NCBI GenBank assembly: GCA_021736615.1
Contig: JAIPFN010000227.1
Coordinates: 1-9,589 of the forward strand
DNA length: 9,589 nt
Direction: 5' to 3'
From: Phycisphaerae bacterium
GTDB lineage: Bacteria > Planctomycetota > Phycisphaerae > Sedimentisphaerales > Anaerohalosphaeraceae
In this document: positions 1 to 6,506 of the stretch, piece after piece
Position numbering within the stretch: position 1 is the first letter of the stretch
Layout: each line of letters opens with the position of its first letter
The notes under the pieces: model-generated
What the model saw: the letters and a program-made list of their open reading frames with translations, nothing else
Told to the model about the DNA's origin: nothing
The model's database searches: none
Made by a program: the position numbers and the translations under genes

Positions 1-1
1 C

Positions 2-1861
2 GGAATCGCCATCAACAGGGCAATGCTCGTTTCTATGGGCTGTAGAATTTGTAAGGACTGTTCGGATAGAAAAGAATGTCCTGTAGACATCGATAACGTA
101 CCGGCTGGGTGGGGCGCAAACCGTATCAAAAATCTTATCGGATCATGGCATAACCAGCTTATCGAAGTGATGGGTGCTATGGGACTTCGTGAGGTGCGTC
201 GTCTTCGCGGTGAGCTTGGACGTGTGATGTTCTTTGACGATCTTGAAAAAGACAACCTTTCGCCATTCTTTGGGAACAGAATCAATACGCTCGAAGAATC
301 GCTTGAATTAGCGGCAGAGAAGAAACTTAAGGACCCGGCTAAAGAAGCACAGATTCTTAAAGATTACCCGCCGGTCGACGAAAGTCTTGTCGCCAAGTGT
401 CCCAGCAGGTTTAGAAATTCAATGGCGGTTTATAAGGTTTCCAGAACGACCGATTGCATTTCCTGCGGCAAATGTGCTCAAGTTTGCCAGTACGGCGTCC
501 ACGTAAAGGCCGGAAAAAGAATGCTCGCTCCGAGAAGCGAATTTTGCCGCGGTTCGAAGGTTTGCAGGGAAGAAGGCAAATTCTGTGTGAACAATTGTCC
601 GGTAGAGGCTCTGCGTGTCGGACCGGATCCGATGTGGAACGCTTTCGGCGATCCTCGATGGACGCAGGAATTGCTCGCAAGTACGTGGCAGCAGGCCGAA
701 GACGGAATGCCATCGGACAGAGATTTTGAGTATAAGCAGGGCGCGTCCGGCGGCGGTTTTGACAGGATCGAAATCGCTTTCCCCGACGAAGTACCCGATA
801 TGTCATTTAAGCCCGAAGATGTCGATCTCGGAATTACGCTTAACAAGAGCAATGACGGCAGACCGGAAGTTCCCATCGGGATTCCATTCTACGGCGGCGG
901 TATGAGTTACGGCTCGATCTCGCTGGATACGATACTTGCCCGTGCAAAAGCGTATAAGACGTTCAATTCGTTTACGTGCTCAGGCGAGGGTGGATTCCCT
1001 GCTGAACTGATGGAATTTGGCGATAATGTTATTACGCAGGTTGCGACGGGGCTTTTCGGTGTTCGCGAAGAAACTATCCAGCTTGTGCGGATCGTAGAGT
1101 TCAAATACGCCCAGGGCGCAAAGCCCGGTCTTGGCGGGCATCTGCTTGGCGATAAGAATACGCCGGCTGTTGCGAAAATGCGTGAAGCCGTTCAGGGAAC
1201 ATCGCTGTTTTCGCCTTTCCCGTTCCATTCGGTTTACTCGATTGAGGACCACAAGAAACACGTAGACTGGATCAAAGAGATCAACCCGGAAACACTGGTT
1301 TCGGTTAAGGTTTCGGGCGCGAGCGACGTGGACATGGTAGCGGTCGGCAGTTACTACGCCGGTGCACATATCGTCCACCTGGACGGCAGTTACGGCGGAA
1401 CAGGTGCCGCTCCTGACATAGCCAAGAAAAATATCGCTATGCCTATCGAGTATGCAGTCGGCAAGGTTCACAACTTTCTTAAGGCCGAAGGGGTGCGTGA
1501 CAAGATCACTCTCATCGCTTCGGGTGGTGTCAGAACCGCGTGGGACCTGGCTAAGACGATTGCCATGGGTGCCGACGGAGTCGTGATCGGTACGGTTGAA
1601 GTGGTGGCCCTGGAATGTATCCGCTGCGGTGCCTGCGAAAGCGGACGCGGCTGTCCGAGAGGGATCGCGACGACAGACCCGGAACTTTCTAAGATGTACG
1701 ACGGTGAATGGGCGACTCAGAGGCTGACGAATATTTTCCACTCGTGGGCCAAACAACTGCAGTACATCTGCTGGCGTCTGGGATTAAAGTCGATCACGGA
1801 ACTTACCGGCAGAAGCGATTTACTGAAGCATCTGGACTACGACAATCGGCCTGAAAACTAA
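2..1861 (+). CDS. Glutamate synthase FMN-domain protein with ferredoxin segment (5' partial)
   Basis: This is the synthase half of a split glutamate synthase, expected to form glutamate from 2-oxoglutarate and ammonia in the cytoplasm. The frame is open to the left edge (GIAINRAM precedes the ATG at 23), so the start lies outside the window. Residues below are counted from that ATG. Residues 1-70 end a first synthase domain with cysteines C7, C10, C13 and C19. A ferredoxin-like segment follows, with C145, C148, C151, C155 and C175, C181, C188, C192, likely two 4Fe-4S clusters. A complete FMN-type domain spans about 270-545: KPGLGGHL near 367, the phosphate-binding GSYGGTGAAP near 455 and IASGGVRTAWDL near 498. 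It closes with C532, C535, C538 and C544, the same spacing as C7-C19, so the protein carries two related synthase modules. The family assignment is firm; exact electron donor and cluster types are inferred. It pairs with the amidotransferase gene 60 bases downstream. Confidence 0.9.
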   Translation, partial: GIAINRAMLVSMGCRICKDCSDRKECPVDIDNVPAGWGANRIKNLIGSWHNQLIEVMGAMGLREVRRLRGELGRVMFFDDLEKDNLSPFFGNRINTLEESLELAAEKKLKDPAKEAQILKDYPPVDESLVAKCPSRFRNSMAVYKVSRTTDCISCGKCAQVCQYGVHVKAGKRMLAPRSEFCRGSKVCREEGKFCVNNCPVEALRVGPDPMWNAFGDPRWTQELLASTWQQAEDGMPSDRDFEYKQGASGGGFDRIEIAFPDEVPDMSFKPEDVDLGITLNKSNDGRPEVPIGIPFYGGGMSYGSISLDTILARAKAYKTFNSFTCSGEGGFPAELMEFGDNVITQVATGLFGVREETIQLVRIVEFKYAQGAKPGLGGHLLGDKNTPAVAKMREAVQGTSLFSPFPFHSVYSIEDHKKHVDWIKEINPETLVSVKVSGASDVDMVAVGSYYAGAHIVHLDGSYGGTGAAPDIAKKNIAMPIEYAVGKVHNFLKAEGVRDKITLIASGGVRTAWDLAKTIAMGADGVVIGTVEVVALECIRCGACESGRGCPRGIATTDPELSKMYDGEWATQRLTNIFHSWAKQLQYICWRLGLKSITELTGRSDLLKHLDYDNRPEN

Positions 1862-1883
1862 TTGCTAATTACGAATTTTGGAT

Positions 1884-1896
1884 TCGCCTTTGGCGA
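1884..1896 (+). repeat. Small intercistronic hairpin between the two glutamate synthase genes
   Basis: The 60-base gap holds TCGCC, a TTT loop and GGCGA, a perfect 5-bp stem. No T-run follows, so it does not look like an intrinsic terminator. It could tune mRNA stability or translation of the second gene, or be a remnant of a short interspersed repeat. It does not argue against cotranscription. Confidence 0.4.
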
Positions 1897-1921
1897 GGCT
1901 AATTAAAGGTTTAATAATACG

Positions 1922-4522
1922 ATGAATGATTTCGCAAATAAGATTTTTGAGTCACGAAAAAAGATCATAGCCGGTATCAATCCGCTCGACTTGTACGATG
2001 AAGATGTGGTACAAGAGGGCGGTTGCGGTGTTGTCGGCTTTGCCGCCAGTGTTCCCGTCTGCGGAAGGAATATTTTTGAAGCTTCCTACCAGATGCAGAA
2101 CCGCGGTAACGGTAAAGGCGGCGGTATCGCTGCTACTGGGCTTGTTCCTGGTCAACTTGGCGTTGACGTAAAGACACTTCGTGAAAGCTACATTCTTCAG
2201 ATCGCTTTGCTTGATCCGTCTGCAGAAGATGAAGTTGAAAAGTATGTCGCCGAAAACCTCGACGTCAGCCACAGGGAAAAACAGAGTCATGTTGATGATT
2301 TTCGTTCTGTCGGACTGGAAGTTTGCCCCCCGGAGATCGTAAGGTATTTTGTCCGCGTTAAAAGCGACAAGCTTAACCAGTTCGCAGAGGAAAACAACCT
2401 TACTGATCAGCCGTCGAGAGTTGTCGAAGACGAATTTATCTACCAGAACAGTTTTACTTTCAACAGCACTTACTATGCCTCCCTCGGGGAGAAACGTGCG
2501 TTTGTGCTTAGTCACGCACGCAACCTGATGATCTTTAAGGTCGTCGGTTACGCAGAGCAGGTCGTTCAGTATTACCAGCTTGAGGATTTTAAGGCTAACG
2601 TATGGATCGCTCACCAGCGATACCCGACCAAGGGCCGCGTCTGGCACCCGGCCGGTGCTCATCCGTTTATCGGCATGAATGAAGCTCTCGTGCATAATGG
2701 CGACTTTGCGAATTATTACAGTATCTCAAAGTACCTCCACCAGCATAATGTAATGCCGCTGTTTTTGACAGATACAGAGGTTTCGGTACTTCTGTTCGAC
2801 CTTTGGCATCGCACATGGGGTTATCCGGTCGAATACGTTATTGAGGCGCTTGCCCCGACGACGGAGATCGATTTCGACAATCTGCCGGAAGAAAAGAAAA
2901 AGATATACCGCGCGATTCAGGCTTCGCATATGCATGCCTCGCCGGACGGTCCGTGGTTCTTTATTATCGCAAGAAGCAACCCGGACATCGATCAACTCCA
3001 GCTGCTTGGTATTACAGATACCGCTATGCTCCGGCCGCAGGTGTTCGCTCTTCAGGAGGGCGATGTCAGCATTGGGCTGGTTGGTTCGGAAAAACAGGCA
3101 ATTGACGCGACGCTGCATTCGCTAAGTCAGGAAGACCCCCGTTTCCGTCCGGTCGCCGACAAATACTGGAACGCACGCGGCGGCAGCAGTACAGACGGCG
3201 GAGCATTCTCATTTACTATCGAAAACGCCTCCGGCGAAAACGGTAAAATGTCTTGTGCCGACAAGTTCGGCCAGGCGATCAACTGTCCAGGCGGAAGCTG
3301 GGATATCGACCTGTCGGCCAGCCCCAAAGCCGAGCCTGCACTGGCAGAAAAGCTTCAGGCCTCTGCCGCTGATAACGACGCTAAGGGCCTGTTCAATGAA
3401 ATAGTCGGCGATATTGCTGGCTGGGATTTTGAAACTCTCCAGGCTGCAGCATTGAAGATCAAAGAAATCGCCGCGACCGGTCAGGGGCAGTTTAACTGGG
3501 CATTGGAGATACTTTCGCTGATCAACAACCGCCGTTATGACTGCGGCGATAAGAAACGCTCTGTAGTGTTGCAGGCTGCACGTGAAACAATTGACGCTAT
3601 CCTGGGTTCGGTTCCTTGCATAAACTCTAACTTCGATGCACACGCAAGACTCATCGGATGGGATACTCGCAAAGACGTAAGGGCGCCTGCCGGTCAGGAA
3701 GAAACGCTGGTTATCAACGCTGCCAAGTTCCCGCCGGAAGGCGAGGATTGTGATGCTACGGTTATTGTCGCCGCTTTCAAAGCCGGATGGAAGAAGTTTA
3801 TCGTTTACGGCCTTCGCGGTCAGCGTTTCCATGGCTGCGGGCTTGGGCCGGATACTACCGGGGTAAGAATCGATGTTTACGGCGCATCCGGCGATTATAT
3901 CGCCTCCGGCATCGATGGGATGGAAATTTTCATCCATGACAATGCGCAGGACCAGCTCGGCCAGATCATGAAAGCCGGAAAACTCGTTATTTACGGTGAT
4001 GTCGGACAGGCATTTATGTACGGTGCAAAGGGCGGTGAGGTTTATATTCAGGGTAACGGTGCGGGACGGCCGCTTATCAACGCCGTTGGGAAACCGCGTG
4101 TGGTTATCAATGGAACATGTCTGGATTTTCTTGCAGAGTCATTCATGGCCGGTGACCCGCTAAACGGCGGGGGATTTGTAGTTCTAAACGGTGTAGAGTT
4201 TGATGAAAAGGGGAATGTTATTCCACTGGCATCGCCATACCCGGGTTCGAACCTGTTTTCGCTGGCTTCGGGCGGCGCGATCTATGTGAGGGATCCGCAC
4301 AGCAAACTGGTGACCGAGCAGCTAAACGGGGGGCATTTCGCGGCGGTGACAGAGGACGACTGGCACCTTATTCTGCCGTATCTAAAGAGCAATGAAGAAT
4401 TGTTTGGCATATCGGTAGAAAAAGATCTGCTGACGGTCGATGGTGTGAGGCGGTCTCCGGAAGACGTATACAGGAAGGTCTCGGTTGGCAAGGCGCCGGT
4501 TGTTGTAGACCCTACAGAGTAA
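1922..4522 (+). CDS. Split glutamate synthase subunit: class II glutamine amidotransferase fused to GXGXG domain
   Basis: The N-terminal half should hydrolyse glutamine and release ammonia for the FMN partner encoded just upstream. Cys35 in the string GGCGVVGF is the expected N-terminal nucleophile. It follows 34 residues that would be a cleaved propeptide, comparable in length to those of bacterial GltB. Other amidotransferase signatures are HQRYPTKG (231-238) and HNGDFANY (258-265), where the more common NGE reads NGD. A less conserved, partly helical linker spans about 430-590. Residues about 595-810 are glycine-rich, with VYGLRGQRFHGCGLGPDT, IASGIDGMEIFIHD and VIYGDVGQAFMYGAKGG, typical of the GltB GXGXG beta-helix. 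At 866 residues it is far shorter than single-chain GltB (about 1500) because the FMN domain is absent. The ATG at 1922 is preceded by AAAGG, but with a long 12-base spacing. The family is secure; that the two chains form one complex is inferred from complementarity and adjacency. Confidence 0.9.
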   Translation: MNDFANKIFESRKKIIAGINPLDLYDEDVVQEGGCGVVGFAASVPVCGRNIFEASYQMQNRGNGKGGGIAATGLVPGQLGVDVKTLRESYILQIALLDPSAEDEVEKYVAENLDVSHREKQSHVDDFRSVGLEVCPPEIVRYFVRVKSDKLNQFAEENNLTDQPSRVVEDEFIYQNSFTFNSTYYASLGEKRAFVLSHARNLMIFKVVGYAEQVVQYYQLEDFKANVWIAHQRYPTKGRVWHPAGAHPFIGMNEALVHNGDFANYYSISKYLHQHNVMPLFLTDTEVSVLLFDLWHRTWGYPVEYVIEALAPTTEIDFDNLPEEKKKIYRAIQASHMHASPDGPWFFIIARSNPDIDQLQLLGITDTAMLRPQVFALQEGDVSIGLVGSEKQAIDATLHSLSQEDPRFRPVADKYWNARGGSSTDGGAFSFTIENASGENGKMSCADKFGQAINCPGGSWDIDLSASPKAEPALAEKLQASAADNDAKGLFNEIVGDIAGWDFETLQAAALKIKEIAATGQGQFNWALEILSLINNRRYDCGDKKRSVVLQAARETIDAILGSVPCINSNFDAHARLIGWDTRKDVRAPAGQEETLVINAAKFPPEGEDCDATVIVAAFKAGWKKFIVYGLRGQRFHGCGLGPDTTGVRIDVYGASGDYIASGIDGMEIFIHDNAQDQLGQIMKAGKLVIYGDVGQAFMYGAKGGEVYIQGNGAGRPLINAVGKPRVVINGTCLDFLAESFMAGDPLNGGGFVVLNGVEFDEKGNVIPLASPYPGSNLFSLASGGAIYVRDPHSKLVTEQLNGGHFAAVTEDDWHLILPYLKSNEELFGISVEKDLLTVDGVRRSPEDVYRKVSVGKAPVVVDPTE

Positions 4523-4677
4523 GTTTAAAGGGCCTGTAAAAGCTTTTTCTTGTGAATTAGTTGATTATTAGTGCGGAAATAATATTTTTTTGCTTTATTG
4601 TCTTGCAATAGTCGCCTTAACCGTGTAAATTCGTCGAATCCTTATTGGAAGCGATTTCCGGTAAGAGTTACAAGCTT

Positions 4678-4686
4678 TGATATGAT
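4678..4686 (+). promoter_or_regulatory. Candidate extended -10 promoter for tRNA-Ser
   Basis: TGATATGAT fits an extended -10 element (TGn followed by TATGAT, 5 of 6 matches to TATAAT). It would start transcription about at the tRNA 5' end at 4692. No good -35 box lies at 16-18 bases; TTTCCG at 4655 is 17 bases from TG but too far from the -10. The rest of the 4523-4691 gap shows only AT-rich sequence and a 5-bp inverted repeat (TATTG/CAATA, 4596-4610). Transcription from further upstream is equally possible. Confidence 0.4.
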
Positions 4687-4691
4687 CACCT

Positions 4692-4781
4692 GGAGAGGTG
4701 ACCGAGTGGCTTAAGGTAACGGTTTGCTAAACCGTCGTAGGGATACAATCCCTACCGGGGGTTCGAATCCCCCCCTCTCCG
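4692..4781 (+). tRNA. tRNA-Ser (anticodon GCU)
   Basis: A class II tRNA of 90 bases reading serine codons AGC and AGU. The acceptor stem pairs GGAGAGG (4692-4698) with CCTCTCC (4774-4780), and G4781 is the discriminator base. The anticodon stem is ACGGT/ACCGT (4719-4723 with 4731-4735), and the 7-base loop holds GCT at 4726-4728. The long variable arm is a 7-bp stem, GTAGGGA/TCCCTAC (4737-4755), as expected for serine. The T arm is GGGGG, TTCGAAT, CCCCC (4757-4773). CCA is not encoded; TTT follows. The gene is structurally intact although it serves as the likely integration site of the element to its right. Confidence 0.97.
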
Positions 4782-6267
4782 TTTTTACCCTAAAAACGCC
4801 GTTTTTGCTATCGCAAGCGGCGTTTTTTGTTTCTGGCACATTCTCCCCCTGTTTTGCAATGTTCTGCAATGTATTGCTATGTTTTGAACGTTTACTGTCC
4901 GAGTAAGAGGCAGAGGATTTTACATAGTTTTTGCTTATGGCGTCAACAATTCCGCCATCGGTTCCTGTCTTTTCAGCTTCCTGTTTTCCAAAGTCCGGCA
5001 GGGCGTTTACTGCTTCTGTAACCCTGTCAGCTTGCAGGTGCGTGTATAGTCCGAGGGTTAATTGGACTGTGCTGTGACGCATTAATTCCTGAGCAACTTT
5101 CGGTGAAGCCCCGGAAGATTCCAGGAAACTTCCGAAAGTATGGCGTAAAGAATGAAAGTCCAGTTTGCCTTCTGATGTCTTGATCTTAAGTAAATCGCTC
5201 TCGGTCCGCCAGCGGTGTTCTTCTGGATTATCCTTAGCATCTTCAATCCAGTTGGTTCTTGCGTTGGCAATGTCTTTTTGCAGCATTTTAGCCAGATTGC
5301 TCTTTGGCATTTTAAAAACCGGAGCGGTAGGGGCCTTGCATCCTGTGTGTGCTTCCATAGCCTCCGCTGTGGGACGCTTAAGTGGCAATACAGCTGTTTT
5401 ACCATTTTTTGTGTGCTTCGGGTTGACCTTTACTGTAGGGGCCTTAAAATCAAAGCTGGTTCGCGTAAGCGTTCTTATTTCGTTAGCCCGCAACCCTGTC
5501 TCCATAGCAAGGCGATATAACAAAATTCTCTCGTATCCGGGAATATTGGAAAGTGGCTTGGATTTTGTGATATAATCGAAAAGTATTTCAATCTCTTCGG
5601 TATTCATTGCCCGCCTTGGTTCCTGTGTCTCTACCTTGCCTGTCATGCTTAGGTGCTCGATGAGGTTGTCATTTGCACGTCGATCAGCCATCATCCATCT
5701 GGCAAATTGTTTACAGGCTCCCAAGTGGTGGTGTTTCGTTCTGGGGCTTGTTGGCTTTTCTGTGTTCTTATAGGCACTGTTTTTAGTGCGTTGAAGTTTT
5801 TGCAGGCTTTCGATTGTAACCAGTAATTTACTGGCCTGAATATCCTTCCAGAAAAGAAATCCGCTTTCAGTAAATATCCGGCTTGCACGTGTATGTTGCT
5901 GGTCGGCTTGCTTTTCCGTGCTGCCGGTTGCAATGATAGACTTTTTCCACTCATCCAAGTGGGTGGTCAATAGTTTTCCGTTTTCAATTCTCTGAGCATC
6001 GACAAGCGACCACATAACAAACTTTCTCTTCGTGGTATCCGGCACTTTTGTAAGCCAGTTTTGAAGATCAGGCGTCAAACAGCCGCCCGATGCCCGGCAA
6101 CTAATAAGACTTTCGATCTGGCCCGCTAAGTCGCGTGTCGCTTTCTTATCTGTAAATCCTGCCAGCTTATGCCTGTGATTCAAGTGATCCCTGAAGTCGA
6201 TGTACCAGCGTTTTGTTTTACGAGTCTTACCTTTTTTATCCGTGTAAGTGTCTTTGAATACCCTCAT
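4711..6267 (-). CDS. int: Tyrosine recombinase / integrase overlapping tRNA-Ser
   Basis: Site-specific recombinase that would integrate and excise the element at tRNA-Ser. In the 518-residue form chosen here, the catalytic residues are Arg260 (TGLRANEIRTLT), His372 and Arg375 (FHSLRHTF), His398 (LMRHST) and the nucleophile Tyr408 (LGLYTHL). The N-terminal part has a basic start (KDTYTDKKGKTRKTKRWYIDFRD) and a helical SAM-like core-binding region around 95-210. The start is ATG at 6267, preceded by GGGAG with 7-base spacing. An in-frame GTG at 6303 lies at the predicted transcription start and lacks a ribosome site. After Tyr408 there is a long tail of about 110 residues. The last 22, containing RGGFEPPVGIV, are antisense tRNA-Ser, and the stop codon lies in the tRNA D region. 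This overlap ties the gene's 3' end to the attachment site. The planctomycete-like N-terminus is recalled, not searched. Confidence 0.95.
   Translation of the reverse strand: MRVFKDTYTDKKGKTRKTKRWYIDFRDHLNHRHKLAGFTDKKATRDLAGQIESLISCRASGGCLTPDLQNWLTKVPDTTKRKFVMWSLVDAQRIENGKLLTTHLDEWKKSIIATGSTEKQADQQHTRASRIFTESGFLFWKDIQASKLLVTIESLQKLQRTKNSAYKNTEKPTSPRTKHHHLGACKQFARWMMADRRANDNLIEHLSMTGKVETQEPRRAMNTEEIEILFDYITKSKPLSNIPGYERILLYRLAMETGLRANEIRTLTRTSFDFKAPTVKVNPKHTKNGKTAVLPLKRPTAEAMEAHTGCKAPTAPVFKMPKSNLAKMLQKDIANARTNWIEDAKDNPEEHRWRTESDLLKIKTSEGKLDFHSLRHTFGSFLESSGASPKVAQELMRHSTVQLTLGLYTHLQADRVTEAVNALPDFGKQEAEKTGTDGGIVDAISKNYVKSSASYSDSKRSKHSNTLQNIAKQGENVPETKNAACDSKNGVFRVKTERGGFEPPVGIVSLRRFSKPLP
4728..4781 (+). 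other. Probable attachment site (left junction) in the 3' part of tRNA-Ser
   Basis: A leftward tyrosine recombinase gene directly abuts this tRNA gene and even overlaps it. Tyrosine recombinases of this kind usually integrate into the anticodon or T-arm part of a tRNA gene and restore its 3' end from the element. The interval given, anticodon to discriminator, is a guess at where the core lies. The matching direct repeat at the other end is not in the window, so exact limits cannot be set. Confidence 0.7.
4792..4828 (+). terminator. Intrinsic terminator downstream of tRNA-Ser
   Basis: AAAAACGCCG (4792-4801) is exactly complementary to CGGCGTTTTT (4818-4827), and the T-run extends to 4828. 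The loop contains a second small stem, TTGC/GCAA (4805-4816). This is a convincing rho-independent terminator for the tRNA transcript. Because the stem is flanked by A5 on one side and T6 on the other, it may also act weakly on leftward transcription. There it lies inside the integrase reading frame, about residues 481-492 of the 518-residue protein. It probably arrived with the element, since it lies beyond the tRNA 3' end. Confidence 0.8.
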
Positions 6268-6303
6268 GTTTTTGCTCCCAAAGAGAATTTTATAGTTTCT
6301 CAC

Positions 6304-6320
6304 GATAGCATTTTGCTATC
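6304..6320. promoter_or_regulatory. Inverted repeat over the integrase -10 box (putative operator)
   Basis: GATAGCA, TTT, TGCTATC: a perfect 7-bp inverted repeat with a 3-base centre. It spans the -10 hexamer and the predicted transcription start of the integrase gene, the place where a dimeric repressor would block RNA polymerase. Candidate binders in the window are the small HTH proteins at 8254-8493 and 8852-9058. Ten bases of it (TTTTGCTATC) also occur at 4803-4812 in the loop side of the terminator near the attachment site. Confidence 0.6.
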
Positions 6321-6338
6321 AGTGCCGATTTATGTCAA
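6310..6338 (-). promoter_or_regulatory. Integrase promoter
   Basis: On the minus strand a perfect -35 box TTGACA (6338-6333) is followed by a 17-base spacer and CAAAAT (6315-6310), 4 of 6 matches to TATAAT. Transcription would begin near 6303, leaving an untranslated leader of about 35 bases before the ATG at 6267. A perfect inverted repeat covers the -10 box, so this promoter is probably repressed under some conditions. Spacing and -35 quality make it the best promoter in the window. Confidence 0.7.
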
Positions 6339-6395
6339 CAAGTTTTCCGCTGCTTGGCTCATTTTTAACAAAATAACCTACGGTGGACTGATGTC

Positions 6396-6506
6396 CATCT
6401 TAGTCATCTTAGCGTTTTTGAGTTAAAATTCCTAAGGCACCCATAAATGTGCATTTTTAGCTCAATATAACTAAGATAGACATATCACTCTCTTAGGGTA
6501 TCTTAA
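6396..6506. repeat. Cluster of ATCTTAG-type motifs between integrase and primase genes
   Basis: The gap between the two genes (6268-6502) contains CATCTTAG twice in direct orientation, 9 bases apart (6396-6403 and 6405-6412), and an inverted copy CTAAGAT at 6471-6477. One-mismatch copies CTCTTAG and ATCTTAA lie at 6490-6496 and 6500-6506; the last overlaps the end of the primase gene. A small stem TGGAC/GTCCA (6384-6397) adjoins the first copy. Possible roles are binding sites for the excisionase-like protein or the integrase arm domain, or short iterons of a replication origin. The sequence alone does not decide. Confidence 0.45.

Noticed and set aside
980..1756. Minus-strand 258-codon open frame
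   Set aside because: It is antisense to the conserved FMN domain of glutamate synthase and its translation has no recognisable motif. Other long antisense frames at 1952-2695 and 3209-3937 are similar shadows.
4526..4550. Possible terminator after the glutamate synthase pair (AAAAGCTTTT with a T-run)
   Set aside because: The palindrome has no loop and the alternative AAAG/CTTT stem is only four A/T-rich pairs, too weak to call.
6301..6303. GTG as an upstream start for the integrase (530 residues)
   Set aside because: It coincides with the predicted transcription start and has no ribosome site, while the ATG at 6267 has GGGAG at 7 bases.
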